Of a stretch of 64,000 nt of DNA, positions 33,894-43,009 are shown piece after piece (position 1 is the first letter of the stretch; every line of letters begins with the position of its first letter). Source of the stretch: Bordetella ansorpii. GTDB lineage: Bacteria > Pseudomonadota > Gammaproteobacteria > Burkholderiales > Burkholderiaceae_B. Made by a program: the position numbers and the translations under genes. The stretch lies in the NCBI RefSeq assembly GCF_900078315.1, contig NZ_FKBS01000015.1, forward strand, positions 1 through 64,000, written 5' to 3'. Below the pieces are notes generated by a model, which saw only the letters and a list, made by a program, of their open reading frames with translations, searched no databases and was not told the origin of the DNA.

Positions 33894-34877
33894 CTACTGG
33901 ATGCGGGCGCCGGTCGACTTCACCAGCTTGCCCCACCACGCGGTTTCTTCCTTGATCTGCTGCGCGAACTCGGCGGGCGTGCTGCCCAGCGGTTCGGCGC
34001 CCAGTTCCTGCAGCCGTTTGCGCAGCTGCGGATCCTTCAGCGCCTGCACGGCCGCGGCATGCACGCGCTCGACGATCCTGGGGTCGGTGCCGGCGGGCGC
34101 CATCAGGCCTTTCCAGGCCATCACCACGAAGCCCTTCTGGCCTTCTTCCTCGAAGGTCGGAATCTCGGGGGCGGCGGTGGCGCGCTTGTCGCTGGGCACG
34201 GCCAGGGCGCGCACCGTGCCGGCCTTCACTTGCGGCAGCAGCGCGGGCATGTTGTCGATCATGAAGTCGATGTGGCCGGCCACCAGGTCGGTCATGGCCG
34301 GGCCGGTGCCCTTGTACGGCACATGCTCCATCTGCAGGCCGGCCCGCTGCTTCAGCAGTTCGCCAGCCAGGTGCGCAGGCGACCCGTTGCCGGGCGAGCC
34401 GAACGACAGCTTGCCCTGGTGCTGGCGCGCGTATTGCAGGAACTCGGGCAGCGTCCTGGCCGGCAACGATTTGGTCACCACCATCAGGTTGTGTTCGCGC
34501 TCCAGGCAGGTGATGGGCGCCAGGTCCTTGGCCGGGTCGAACGGCATGCCGGTATACAGGCTGGGATTGATCACCGTGGGACCGGCCGCCGCCAGCAGCA
34601 GCGTGTAGCCATCGGGCGTGGCGCGCGCCACGAAGTCGCCGCCGATGTTGCCGCCCGCGCCGGGCTTGTTCTCGACGATGATGGGCTGGCCCAGGATGGG
34701 GTGCAGCGCCTCGGCCATCAGGCGGCCCAGGATGTCCGCCGAGCCGCCGGGCGCGAAGGGCACGATCAGCCGGATGGGCTTGTCGGGATAGGCCGCCGTT
34801 GCCGCCAGCGGCAGCGCGGCGCATGCGGCGGCCATCGCGGCGGCGGCCAACCACTTGTACAGGGATCTGGACAGCAT
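33894..34877 (-). CDS. Bug/TctC-family periplasmic solute-binding protein, copy 2
   Basis: The 327-residue paralogue of the preceding Bug protein begins with a signal peptide (LYKWLAAAAMAAACAALPLA). It continues YPDKPIRLIVPFAPGGSAD, IIVENKPGAGGNIGGDFVA and DGYTLLLAAAG. A strong ribosome-binding site (AAGGAG, six-base spacing) precedes the ATG. It lies 19 bases upstream of copy 1 on the same strand, between the two acyl-CoA dehydrogenases. The two are clearly different in sequence, so they may bind different ligands. Confidence 0.94.
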   Translation of the reverse strand: MLSRSLYKWLAAAAMAAACAALPLAATAAYPDKPIRLIVPFAPGGSADILGRLMAEALHPILGQPIIVENKPGAGGNIGGDFVARATPDGYTLLLAAAGPTVINPSLYTGMPFDPAKDLAPITCLEREHNLMVVTKSLPARTLPEFLQYARQHQGKLSFGSPGNGSPAHLAGELLKQRAGLQMEHVPYKGTGPAMTDLVAGHIDFMIDNMPALLPQVKAGTVRALAVPSDKRATAAPEIPTFEEEGQKGFVVMAWKGLMAPAGTDPRIVERVHAAAVQALKDPQLRKRLQELGAEPLGSTPAEFAQQIKEETAWWGKLVKSTGARIQ

Positions 34878-34937
34878 GGAGTTCTCCTTTGGGGATAGGG
34901 GCCCTCGGCTTCTATGGCCTGGGTCCCCGTTGAGGCC

Positions 34938-36104
34938 CTAGCGGCCTGGTGCGTGACCGGCTTGCGCCAGCGTGTGCCGTGCGATGGTCAGCTGATGGAT
35001 CTGGCTGGTGCCTTCGTACAGGCGGAACAGGCGCACGTCGCGGTAGAACCGTTCGATGCCGTGGTCGGCGATGTAGCCGTATCCGCCATGCATCTGCACG
35101 CAGCGGTCGGCCACGCGGCCGCACATCTCCGACGCAAAGTATTTGCAGATCGATGCGTTCAGCGTCACGTCCTGGCCGGCATCGCGCTCGCGCGCGGTCT
35201 GCAGCACCAGCGCGCGGGCCGCCTGGATCTCGGTCTGGCAATCGGCCAGCATGGCCTGCACCAGCTGGAAATCCATCAGCGGCTTGCCGAACTGCTGGCG
35301 CTCGGCCACGAAACGCATCGTGTCGTCCAGCATGCGGATGGCCGGGCCGATGCACAGCGCGGCCAGGTGGATGCGCTGCTTGTTCAGCACCTTCATCGCC
35401 GTCTTGAATCCCCGGCCCTCCTGCCCGCCGATGATGTTGGCGGCCGGCACGCGGCAGTTCTCGAAATGCACCGCCGATACCGGCGAGCCGGCCTGGCCCA
35501 TCTTGTCGTAGGGGCGCGCTGTGGACAGGCCCGGCGTGCCGCGTTCGACGATGAACGCCGTGATGCCCTTGGCGCCCGGCGCCTGTGGATCGGTGCGCGC
35601 CATCACCGTGAACAGGCCGGCGAGCGGTGCGTTGGTGATGAAGCACTTCTCGCCGTTGAGCACGTAGCTGTCGCCGTCGCGGACCGCGGTCGTGCGCAGC
35701 GCCGTCGCGTCCGAGCCGGCCTGCGGCTCGGTCAACGCAAAGCAGCCCGTCAGTTCGCCAGACGCCAGCCTCGGCAGATAGCGCGCCTTCTGCGGCTCGG
35801 TGCCGTCCGCCACGAGCGCTTCGGAACCGATGCCGGTATTGGTGCCGACCCGGGCGCGAAACGCCACCGAGCATTGCGACAGCTCCAGCGCCGCCACGAT
35901 CAACTCCTCGGTGGTCATGCCCGCGCCGCCGTACTGCTCCGGGATCGAATAGCCGAACAGGCCCTGCGCCGCCATGGCCGACACCAGGTCTTCAGGCACT
36001 TCGTCCCGCTGCGCGACCTCGGCCTCGCGCGGCACGAGCCGCTGCCGCACGAAGCGGCGCAGGGAATCGATGAATGTGGAAAAGCCTTCCGGATCGCGGA
36101 TCAA
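34938..36104 (-). CDS. Acyl-CoA dehydrogenase (classical YEG type)
   Basis: The enzyme shows CFALTEPQAGSDATAL, FITNAPLAGLFTVMARTD, RQQFGKPLMDFQLVQAM and the end motif FRLYEGTSQIHQLTIARH with the catalytic Glu. There is no ATG near the start of homology. The frame opens at a TTG at 36201-36203 without a ribosome-binding site. A TTG at 36102-36104 has GGAG eight bases upstream and gives 388 residues, the normal length for the family, so I use that. It is the promoter-proximal gene of the minus-strand catabolic cluster, divergent from the IclR genes. Confidence 0.88.
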   Translation of the reverse strand: MIRDPEGFSTFIDSLRRFVRQRLVPREAEVAQRDEVPEDLVSAMAAQGLFGYSIPEQYGGAGMTTEELIVAALELSQCSVAFRARVGTNTGIGSEALVADGTEPQKARYLPRLASGELTGCFALTEPQAGSDATALRTTAVRDGDSYVLNGEKCFITNAPLAGLFTVMARTDPQAPGAKGITAFIVERGTPGLSTARPYDKMGQAGSPVSAVHFENCRVPAANIIGGQEGRGFKTAMKVLNKQRIHLAALCIGPAIRMLDDTMRFVAERQQFGKPLMDFQLVQAMLADCQTEIQAARALVLQTARERDAGQDVTLNASICKYFASEMCGRVADRCVQMHGGYGYIADHGIERFYRDVRLFRLYEGTSQIHQLTIARHTLAQAGHAPGR

Positions 36105-36283
36105 GATGTTGTCTCCATGCGGGGCGGGCTGGGCGGGCGGGTAATCGCTCGCGGACCCGTTGTGTGAAATCAGGCTATCAAATGGCCGCGGCGGCTGAGA
36201 CAACTGTTTCGATATCTTGAACGCGCGCGGCGGCGTCGCCCGCCGGCCTGATCTATCATCGCCAGGACACTCCGGACCGATCC

Positions 36284-37072
36284 ATGACAGGCCATCGACA
36301 TGCCGATCCCGCGTTCGCCACTACGCTGGCGCACGGGTTGCTGGTGTTGCAGACGTTTCGCCACGGCGAGCCCGCGCTGAGCAACCGCGAGCTGGCCGAA
36401 CGCACCCGGCTGTCCAAAGCCACCATCTCGCGCCTGACCTACACGCTGATGCAGCGCGGCCTGCTGCGCTACGACAGCGGATCGCGCCGCTATCTGCTGG
36501 GGCCCGCGGTGCTGTCGCTGAGCTATCCGCTGCTGTCCAGCATCAAGGTCCGCCAACTGGCGCGGCCGCTGATGAAGCGTCTGGCCGATGCCGCTGGCGG
36601 ATCCGCGTCGCTGGGCATGCATCACGACTTGCACATGGTCTACGTGGAAACCTGCCGCGGCCATGACGCCGTGGCCTTCCGTCCCGACATCGGCGCCTTG
36701 CTGCCCCTGCTGCAATCGGCGATGGGCCGGGCCTGGCTGGCGCAGGCCGATCCCGCCGAGTCCGAACCCTTGCTCGACGTGCTGCAGCGGCAGGACCCCG
36801 CTGCCTGGCGCCGCTACGCGCCGGCCTGGGAGCAGGCGCGGCGCGATTATGCCGAGCATGGCTATTGTGTGGGGGAGGGGGACTGGCACGCCGATGTGCA
36901 CGCCGTGGCGATGCCCATGCGACGTCCCATCGATGGCCAGGTCTTCGTCTTCAACTGCGGCGTGCCGGTGCGCCGCCTGCGCGCGGGCGAACTGCGCAAC
37001 CGCATCGCGCCGCGCCTGCGCACGCTGGTGACCCGCGTCGAATCCCTGGTCGCGCGGCAGGCGGTCGAATGA
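36284..37072 (+). CDS. IclR-family transcriptional regulator, first of a tandem pair
   Basis: This 262-residue regulator has an N-terminal winged helix-turn-helix (ALSNRELAERTRLSKATISRLTYTLM, about residues 32-57) and a C-terminal IclR effector domain (GSRRYLLGPAVLSLSYPLL, QLARPLMKRLADAAGGSAS, VFNCGVPVRRLRAGEL). It is transcribed away from the acyl-CoA dehydrogenase cluster, which it most likely controls. It ends in an ATGA overlap with a second, related IclR gene. Confidence 0.94.
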   Translation: MTGHRHADPAFATTLAHGLLVLQTFRHGEPALSNRELAERTRLSKATISRLTYTLMQRGLLRYDSGSRRYLLGPAVLSLSYPLLSSIKVRQLARPLMKRLADAAGGSASLGMHHDLHMVYVETCRGHDAVAFRPDIGALLPLLQSAMGRAWLAQADPAESEPLLDVLQRQDPAAWRRYAPAWEQARRDYAEHGYCVGEGDWHADVHAVAMPMRRPIDGQVFVFNCGVPVRRLRAGELRNRIAPRLRTLVTRVESLVARQAVE

Positions 37073-37842
37073 CGCGCGACGCCGATCCCGATTTCGCCAC
37101 CACGCTGGCGCATGGCATCGACATCCTGGGCTGTTTCCGCGCGGAACAGCCGGAACTGGCCAACAAGGATTTCGCGCAGCAGACGGGGCTGTCCCGCAGC
37201 GCGGTCGCGCGGCTGACCCACACCCTGGTCGAACTGGGCTTCCTGCAGCGCGTCGGCGCGCCCGCGCGCTACCGCCTGGGAGCGTCCGCGCTGGCGCTGA
37301 GTTACCCGCTGCTGGCCAGCATGCAGATCCGCCAGATGGCCCGTCCGCTGATGAAGCAACTGGCCGACCATGCGCGCGGCGCCGTGTCCCTGGTGGTGCG
37401 TGATCGCCTGCAGATGGTCTATGTGGAGACCGCCCGGTCGAACGAAGCCCTGCAGACCCGTCCGGACATCGGCGCATCGCTGCCGATGCTGTCCAGCGCG
37501 GCCGGCAAGGCTTGGCTGGCCCGGGCCACCGACGATGCGCGCGGCGCCGTGTTGAACCAGTTGCGCGTGGCGGCTCCGGTCCACTACGCGGCGCATTTCC
37601 CCAGCCTGGGCGCCGCACGGCGAGATCTCGAGCGTAAGGGTTATTGCGGCAACAACATGGAATGGCGTCCCGACGCCTATGGATTCGCCGCGCCGCTGTG
37701 CCGCCCCTACCAGTCGCTCCTGTACGTCTTCAACTGCGGCGTGCCGTCCGGCGATGGGCCTTACCGCGAGCGCGCGGCCGATATCGGCCCCCGGCTGGTG
37801 GCGCTGGCGCGCGAGACCGAGGTGTTGCTGGGCATGGTCTGA
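37069..37842 (+). CDS. IclR-family transcriptional regulator, second of a tandem pair
   Basis: This 257-residue protein is closely similar in plan to its neighbour: FATTLAHGIDILGCFRAEQP, ELANKDFAQQTGLSRSAVAR (helix-turn-helix), YRLGASALALSYPLLASMQ, LYVFNCGVPSGDGPY. The ATG at 37069 overlaps the upstream TGA. The open frame extends further left only as a shadow of the first gene. Overlap suggests coupled production and perhaps heteromeric or paired regulation of the divergent cluster. Confidence 0.94.
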   Translation: MTRDADPDFATTLAHGIDILGCFRAEQPELANKDFAQQTGLSRSAVARLTHTLVELGFLQRVGAPARYRLGASALALSYPLLASMQIRQMARPLMKQLADHARGAVSLVVRDRLQMVYVETARSNEALQTRPDIGASLPMLSSAAGKAWLARATDDARGAVLNQLRVAAPVHYAAHFPSLGAARRDLERKGYCGNNMEWRPDAYGFAAPLCRPYQSLLYVFNCGVPSGDGPYRERAADIGPRLVALARETEVLLGMV

Positions 37843-38146
37843 TGGGCGGTCTGCATCTGCCGGGCACACCGGCCGTGTGCGTCGGTCGCCGCCTGCTGTT
37901 TCCTTGCAAAGAAATGGGGATGGGTAAAAAAAGCCATCAACCGTTTCAAGCCGGCTGAAGCGGCGAGGGCAGGGAGGGTCTCTCCGGTTTGGCGCCACGC
38001 CGTGCGCCTGGGCCGGGGCTTCGCCAGGGTGCGAATATCGGGGAGGGAACAGCGGTTTCAGACAGTCACAAAAATGTCTTGTTAGCTCCCGTTATGGAAT
38101 GGGGACGCACTTGCCAAACCTTTGGAGGCGGTCGTAGGCTTGTTAC
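37843..38146 (+). other. Intergenic region upstream of the hydroxylase gene
   Basis: About 304 bases with no accepted gene. An A-rich patch (near 37908-37935) and a short inverted repeat AGACA/TGTCT near 38058-38077 are visible. The promoter of the downstream gene presumably lies here, but no clear -35/-10 pair stands out. No terminator with a T-run is seen after the IclR genes. Confidence 0.4.
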
Positions 38147-38920
38147 ATGCCTGCTATCACCACTCCCCCCGCCCCGAGCGCCCCGTCGAAATCCGGCGTT
38201 CTCTCCCGTGCTCTCTTTCGCCTGGTCGAATGGCTGCATCGCCGGATCGCCAATGCGTCGGAAGTGGGCGACCATCCGATCTTCGACAACGCGTTGTTTC
38301 CGTGGGTCGGCGATCTCGAGTCCCGCGCGCCCGGCATCAGCGCCGAGTTGCGCAGCCTGCTCGAAGACCGCAAGCGGTTGCCGGCCTTCCACGAACTGTC
38401 CCCCGATGTGGGCATGATCACCGCCGACGACCAGTGGAAGACCTTCGTCTTCATGGCCTATGGCATGCGGTCGCAGCGCAACCTGGACCGTTGCCCCGAA
38501 ACCGCCAAGGCGTTGAAGACCATCCCGGGACTGCGCACGGCCTTTTTCTCCATCCTGGAGCCGGGCAAGCGCATTCCGCTGCACAAGGGGCCGTACAACG
38601 GCGTGCTGCGCCTGCACCTGGCGCTGGTCGTGCCCGAACCGCGCGAGCGCTGCTGGATCGAAGTCGATGGTCAGCGGTACGTCTGGCAGGAAGGCCGGGC
38701 CGTCGTGTTCGATGACCTGTATCCCCATCAGGTGCACAACGATACCGACGGCGTGCGCGCCGTGTTGTTCGTGGATTTCGAACGCCCCTGCCGGGCGCCC
38801 GTGCGCTGGTTGAACAAGGCCATCCTGGCGATGGCCCCGTTCACCGACGAACTGCGCCGCGGCAAGGCCAACCACGAGGCCTGGGAAAAGAACTACTACG
38901 ACGGTTCCAGGAAACCGTGA
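38147..38920 (+). CDS. Aspartyl/asparaginyl beta-hydroxylase family protein (LpxO-like)
   Basis: A 257-residue Fe(II)/2-oxoglutarate dioxygenase of the Asp/Asn hydroxylase family. The metal- and 2-oxoglutarate-binding residues are seen in IPLHKGPYNGVLRLHLAL (His146, Arg155, His157) and FDDLYPHQVHNDTDGVRAV (His194, His197, Arg204). Bacterial members include LpxO, which 2-hydroxylates lipid A acyl chains. The hydrophobic N-terminal helix (VLSRALFRLVEWLHRRI) fits membrane association. LpxO function is probable rather than certain. It stands alone between the IclR pair and the rplN promoter. Confidence 0.85.
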   Translation: MPAITTPPAPSAPSKSGVLSRALFRLVEWLHRRIANASEVGDHPIFDNALFPWVGDLESRAPGISAELRSLLEDRKRLPAFHELSPDVGMITADDQWKTFVFMAYGMRSQRNLDRCPETAKALKTIPGLRTAFFSILEPGKRIPLHKGPYNGVLRLHLALVVPEPRERCWIEVDGQRYVWQEGRAVVFDDLYPHQVHNDTDGVRAVLFVDFERPCRAPVRWLNKAILAMAPFTDELRRGKANHEAWEKNYYDGSRKP

Positions 38921-39365
38921 CGCATGAGGCGGGCCGGTGCAAGGCCGGACCCCGCCGGCGTCACCCGGCGTCACCCGCTGGGACGACGGGCAAACAGGGC
39001 AAAAACCACACTTTGCCCTGTTCTGCAAATTGTGCTTGCGCTGGCCTCTTCATCGGGCTAGAATTACCAGCTTTCCCGAATTGTCTTTCGGGGTCATGGC
39101 AAATACAAGCGATGGCCGCAGGGCAAGTTCAGAAAAAAGCAGGTAAGTAAGTTAGCAAGACCAAGCAGGAACACCGGTGTCCTTCTTGTCAGGCCAGGCC
39201 CGCAATTTTCATTGCGTCGGCGTGGCCAGATGGCAGGGCCCGCAGGATTTCAACCCAGGGTCGCCGCGTCCGCGTGGCGGACCTGACGGGACCAAAACTG
39301 GCAGGAAATGCGCGCCCTCCGGCAAGGAAGGCGAAGTTTCCAGTTAAGTTGGAACAGGAAAAATC
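38921..39365 (+). other. Promoter and long leader upstream of rplN
   Basis: About 445 bases without a gene. The first part ends the hydroxylase region. A good promoter lies at 39036-39064, leaving an untranslated leader of roughly 295 bases before rplN. Within it are a 16-codon open frame (39096-39146) with a poor ribosome-binding site and a hairpin GTCCGC/GCGGAC (39268-39282). The leader length is unusual for this operon. Confidence 0.55.
39036..39064 (+). promoter_or_regulatory. Sigma-70 promoter for the rplN-rplQ operon
   Basis: TTGCGC (39036-39041), a 17-base spacer and TAGAAT (39059-39064) form a near-consensus promoter in an AT-richer stretch. Transcription would begin near 39071. It is needed because the genes upstream of rplN here belong to unrelated units and the rpsQ terminator lies 13 kb away. 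Confidence 0.72.
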
Positions 39366-39734
39366 ATGATCCAAATGCAGACCACGCTGGACGTGGCCGA
39401 CAATACTGGTGCGCGTCACGTCATGTGCATCAAGGTGCTCGGCGGCTCCAAGCGCCGTTATGCCGGCATCGGCGACGTTATCAAAGTCAGCGTCAAGGAC
39501 GCGGCCCCGCGCGGCCGTGTCAAAAAGGGCGAAATCTACAACGCCGTGGTGGTTCGCACCGCCAAGGGCGTGCGCCGCAAGGACGGCTCGCTGATTCGCT
39601 TTGGCGGCAATGCCGCTGTGTTGCTCAACGCCAAGCTGGAGCCCATCGGCACCCGCATCTTCGGACCCGTTACGCGTGAACTGCGTACCGAGAAGTTCAT
39701 GAAGATCGTGTCGTTGGCCCCGGAAGTGCTGTAA
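39366..39734 (+). CDS. rplN: 50S ribosomal protein L14
   Basis: This 122-residue L14 begins [20 protein letters not shown] and contains [20 protein letters not shown] and the ending [12 protein letters not shown], all standard. It forms part of inter-subunit bridges and binds L19. It is the first gene of the third ribosomal block (spc-type operon). Confidence 0.98.
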   Translation: MIQMQTTLDVADNTGARHVMCIKVLGGSKRRYAGIGDVIKVSVKDAAPRGRVKKGEIYNAVVVRTAKGVRRKDGSLIRFGGNAAVLLNAKLEPIGTRIFGPVTRELRTEKFMKIVSLAPEVL

Positions 39735-39744
39735 GGAGCCCGCG

Positions 39745-40065
39745 ATGGAAAAGATCCGTAAAGGCGACGAAGTCATCGTCCTGACCGGCCGCGACAAGAC
39801 CCGTCGTGGCACCGTGCTGGCCCGCGTCGATGCCGACCACGTTCTGGTCGAAGGCATCAACGTGGTGAAGAAGCACGCCAAGCCGAACCCCATGGCTGGC
39901 AACCCCGGCGGCATCATCGAAAAGACGATGCCCATTCACATCTCGAACGTGGCGCTGTTCAATCCCGCCACGGGCAAGGCTGATCGCGTGGGCATCAAGG
40001 AAGAGGACGGCCGCAAGGTGCGCGTGTTCCGTTCCAATGGTGCCGTGGTCGGCGCCAAGGCGTAA
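39745..40065 (+). CDS. rplX: 50S ribosomal protein L24
   Basis: This 106-residue L24 has the KOW motif ([22 protein letters not shown]) and the [15 protein letters not shown] block. L24 starts 50S assembly by binding the 5' end of 23S rRNA. The start follows rplN by ten bases with GGAG. Confidence 0.98.
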   Translation: MEKIRKGDEVIVLTGRDKTRRGTVLARVDADHVLVEGINVVKKHAKPNPMAGNPGGIIEKTMPIHISNVALFNPATGKADRVGIKEEDGRKVRVFRSNGAVVGAKA

Positions 40066-40077
40066 GGGGCGAAAGAC

Positions 40078-40617
40078 ATGTCTCGTTTGCAAGCGTTTTA
40101 CAAAGAGAAGGTCGTCGGCGACCTGACCGAAAAGTTCGGCTACAAGAGCCCGATGCAAGTGCCGCGCATCACCAAGATCACCCTGAACATGGGTGTCTCG
40201 GAAGCTGTGTCGGACAAGAAGGTCATCGAGCACGCCGTGGGCGACCTGACCAAGATCGCCGGCCAGAAGCCGGTCGTGACCAAGACCCGTAAGGCTATCG
40301 CAGGTTTCAAGATCCGCGAAAACTACCCGATCGGTTGCATGGTCACGCTGCGCGGCCAGCGCATGTACGAATTCCTGGATCGCCTGGTGGCGGTTGCGCT
40401 GCCTCGCGTGCGCGACTTCCGCGGTATCTCGGGTCGTGCGTTCGACGGTCGTGGCAACTACAACATCGGGGTGAAAGAGCAGATCATTTTCCCCGAAATC
40501 GAGTACGACAAGATCGACGCGCTGCGTGGGCTGAACATCAGCATCACGACTTCCGCCAAGACCGACGAAGAAGCCAAGGCGCTGTTGACCGCCTTCAGCT
40601 TCCCGTTCCGCAACTAA
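40078..40617 (+). CDS. rplE: 50S ribosomal protein L5
   Basis: This 179-residue L5 binds 5S rRNA in the central protuberance. Seen are [55 protein letters not shown] and [19 protein letters not shown]. Length and order (after L24, before S14) are standard. Confidence 0.98.
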   Translation: MSRLQAFYKEKVVGDLTEKFGYKSPMQVPRITKITLNMGVSEAVSDKKVIEHAVGDLTKIAGQKPVVTKTRKAIAGFKIRENYPIGCMVTLRGQRMYEFLDRLVAVALPRVRDFRGISGRAFDGRGNYNIGVKEQIIFPEIEYDKIDALRGLNISITTSAKTDEEAKALLTAFSFPFRN

Positions 40618-40629
40618 GGGGCTGATGAC

Positions 40630-40935
40630 GTGGCTAAACTCTCCCTCATCAATCGCGACATCAAGCGCGCCAAGCTGGCTGACAAGTTTGCAGCCAAGCG
40701 CGCCGAACTGAAGTCGATCATCGACGACCAGTCGAAGACCGACGAAGAACGTTACCAGGCTCGCCTGAAGCTGCAACAACTGCCGCGCAACGCCAACCCG
40801 ACTCGCCAGCGCAATCGCTGCGTGGTCACGGGTCGTCCGCGTGGGGTGTTCCGCAAGTTTGGCCTGACCCGCCACAAACTGCGTGAAATGGCCATGAAGG
40901 GTGAAATCCCCGGCATGACCAAGGCCAGCTGGTAG
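40630..40935 (+). CDS. rpsN: 30S ribosomal protein S14 (zinc-independent form)
   Basis: This 101-residue S14 is the long form without the CXXC zinc pair. It contains [20 protein letters not shown] and [20 protein letters not shown]. The start codon is GTG (40630-40632). It lies between L5 and S8 as usual. Confidence 0.97.
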   Translation: MAKLSLINRDIKRAKLADKFAAKRAELKSIIDDQSKTDEERYQARLKLQQLPRNANPTRQRNRCVVTGRPRGVFRKFGLTRHKLREMAMKGEIPGMTKASW

Positions 40936-40945
40936 GAGAAAAAAT

Positions 40946-41341
40946 ATGAGCATGAGCGATCCCATCGCCGATATGCTGACCCGCATTCGCAATGCGCAGC
41001 AAGTGGACAAGGCCACGGTGGCCATGCCTTCCTCGAAGCTGAAAGTGGCCATCGCCACCGTGCTGCAAGACGAGGGTTACATCGACGGCTTCCAGATCAA
41101 GGGCGACCAGGCCAAGCCTGAGCTCGAGATCACCCTGAAGTACTACGCCGGCCGCCCGGTCATCGAGCGCATCGAACGCGTCTCGCGCCCCGGTCTGCGT
41201 ATCTACAAGGGCCGCAGCAACATTCCTCAGGTCATGAACGGCCTGGGCGTGGCTATCGTGTCGACCTCGCGCGGCGTGATGACCGATCGCAAGGCCCGCG
41301 CCAATGGCGTCGGCGGCGAAGTGCTGTGCTACGTGGCCTAA
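40946..41341 (+). CDS. rpsH: 30S ribosomal protein S8
   Basis: This 131-residue S8 binds the central domain of 16S rRNA and in E. coli represses the spc operon at the L5 start. It has [20 protein letters not shown] and the C-terminal [21 protein letters not shown]. Of two nearby ATGs I use 40946 because GGAG is seven bases upstream. Confidence 0.98.
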   Translation: MSMSDPIADMLTRIRNAQQVDKATVAMPSSKLKVAIATVLQDEGYIDGFQIKGDQAKPELEITLKYYAGRPVIERIERVSRPGLRIYKGRSNIPQVMNGLGVAIVSTSRGVMTDRKARANGVGGEVLCYVA

Positions 41342-41353
41342 GGAGAAATTCTC

Positions 41354-41887
41354 ATGTCACGTATCGCTAAATACCCCGTCGAACTGCCCAAGGGCGTCGA
41401 AGCCACGATCGGTGCCGGTGAAATCGTCGTCAAGGGCCCGCTGGGTTCGCTGACGCAAGCGCTCACCGGTGAAGTCGGTATCCGCCAGGAAGACGGCAAG
41501 CTGAGCTTTGCCGCCCTGAACGATTCCCGCCAGGCCAAGGCGATGTCGGGCACCGTGCGCGCGCTGGTCGCGAACATGGTCACCGGCGTCAGCAAGGGCT
41601 TCGAGCGCAAGCTGAACCTGGTTGGCGTGGGTTACCGCGCCTCCGTGCAGGGCACCGCCGTGAAGCTGCAGCTGGGCTTCTCGCACGACGTGCTGCACGA
41701 TCTGCCCGCTGGCATCAAGGCTGAATGCCCGACCCAGACGGAAATCGTCATCAAGGGCTCCAACAAGCAAGTCGTCGGTCAGGTGGCCGCTGAGATCCGA
41801 GCATACCGCTCGCCCGAACCCTACAAGGGCAAGGGTGTGCGTTATTCGGACGAGCGCGTCGTCATCAAAGAAACCAAGAAGAAATAA
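41354..41887 (+). CDS. rplF: 50S ribosomal protein L6
   Basis: This 177-residue L6 near the factor-binding site has two repeated alpha/beta domains. [19 protein letters not shown] is at the start and [20 protein letters not shown] near the end are diagnostic. AAGGAG precedes the start codon. Confidence 0.98.
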   Translation: MSRIAKYPVELPKGVEATIGAGEIVVKGPLGSLTQALTGEVGIRQEDGKLSFAALNDSRQAKAMSGTVRALVANMVTGVSKGFERKLNLVGVGYRASVQGTAVKLQLGFSHDVLHDLPAGIKAECPTQTEIVIKGSNKQVVGQVAAEIRAYRSPEPYKGKGVRYSDERVVIKETKKK

Positions 41888-41908
41888 CGGCGCACGCAAG
41901 GACGAATC

Positions 41909-42271
41909 ATGGACAAGAAACTTTCCCGTTTGCGTCGTGCGGTTCCGACCCGCCGGAAGATCACCGAGCTGCGCGTTCATCGCCTCTCGATTTTCCGCTC
42001 GAACCTGCACATCTACGCCAACATCATCTCGCCCGAGGGCGATCGCGTGCTGGTCAGCGCTTCCACGCTGGAAGCCGAAGTGCGTGCGCAGCTGGGTGGC
42101 TCGGGCGCCGGTGGCAACACCGCCGCCGCCGCCCTGGTGGGCAAGCGCGTTGCTGAAAAGGCCAAGGCCGCCGGCATCGAGCTGGTTGCCTTCGATCGCT
42201 CGGGCTTTCGTTATCATGGCCGCGTCAAGGCGCTGGCCGATGCCGCGCGTGAAGCCGGCCTGAAGTTCTAA
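41909..42271 (+). CDS. rplR: 50S ribosomal protein L18
   Basis: This 120-residue L18 is a 5S rRNA-binding protein of the central protuberance. It shows [35 protein letters not shown]-type residues and the C-terminal [20 protein letters not shown] typical of the family. Confidence 0.98.
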   Translation: MDKKLSRLRRAVPTRRKITELRVHRLSIFRSNLHIYANIISPEGDRVLVSASTLEAEVRAQLGGSGAGGNTAAAALVGKRVAEKAKAAGIELVAFDRSGFRYHGRVKALADAAREAGLKF

Positions 42272-42286
42272 GCGAGGATCTGTCAA

Positions 42287-42808
42287 ATGGCTAAAGTACA
42301 AGGCAAGAACGCCGCGGAAAAAGAGAACGACGACGGTCTTCGCGAAAAGATGATCGCGGTCAACCGCGTCAGCAAGGTCGTGAAGGGTGGTCGCACCATG
42401 AGCTTCGCCGCGCTGACCGTGGTGGGCGATGGCGATGGCCGCATCGGCATGGGCAAGGGCAAGGCGCGTGAAGTGCCGGTCTCGGTCCAGAAGGCGATGG
42501 AACAGGCCCGTCGCGGCATGTTCAAGGTGGCTCTGAAGAACGGCACGCTGCATCACACGGTGGTTGGCAAGCACGGCGCCTCGACGGTGCTGATCTCGCC
42601 CGCTCCGGACGGTACCGGCGTCATCGCCGGCGGCCCGATGCGCGCCATCTTCGACGTGATGGGCGTGCGTAACGTGGTTGCCAAGAGCCTGGGCTCCAGC
42701 AACCCCTACAACATGGTCCGCGCTACGCTGAACGGCCTGCGCGCCTCGCTGACCCCGGCGGAAGTCGCGGCCAAGCGCGGCAAGACCGTTGAAGAGATCC
42801 TGGGGTAA
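42287..42808 (+). CDS. rpsE: 30S ribosomal protein S5
   Basis: This 173-residue S5 affects decoding accuracy and mRNA helicase action. It contains [39 protein letters not shown] and the C-terminal [18 protein letters not shown]. It has the usual neighbours L18 and L30. Confidence 0.98.
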   Translation: MAKVQGKNAAEKENDDGLREKMIAVNRVSKVVKGGRTMSFAALTVVGDGDGRIGMGKGKAREVPVSVQKAMEQARRGMFKVALKNGTLHHTVVGKHGASTVLISPAPDGTGVIAGGPMRAIFDVMGVRNVVAKSLGSSNPYNMVRATLNGLRASLTPAEVAAKRGKTVEEILG

Positions 42809-42811
42809 ATC

Positions 42812-43000
42812 ATGTCTCAGCAGAAACAGCTCAAAGTCACGCTCGTGCGCTCCGTGATCGGCACCAAGCAATCCCACCGCGACACCGTTCGCGGTCTGGG
42901 CTTGGGCAAGGTCAACAGCAGCCGCGTGCTGATCGACACCCCCGAGGTCCGCGGGATGATCCGCAAGGTGGATTATCTCGTCTCGGTCTCGGAAGTCTAA
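42812..43000 (+). CDS. rpmD: 50S ribosomal protein L30
   Basis: This short 62-residue bacterial L30 reads [20 protein letters not shown], then [16 protein letters not shown] and the end [17 protein letters not shown]. It lies three bases after rpsE. Confidence 0.98.
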   Translation: MSQQKQLKVTLVRSVIGTKQSHRDTVRGLGLGKVNSSRVLIDTPEVRGMIRKVDYLVSVSEV

Positions 43001-43009
43001 GGAATCGAG

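Noticed and set aside
30689-33955. A 1088-codon plus-strand open frame over the catabolic cluster
   Set aside because: It crosses several well-supported minus-strand genes and reads as Arg/His/Gln-rich nonsense.
36206-36222. GTTTCGATATCTTGAAC as an IclR operator between the divergent genes
   Set aside because: Only the outer three bases on each side pair and the GATATC core is off-centre, so the symmetry is too weak to claim.
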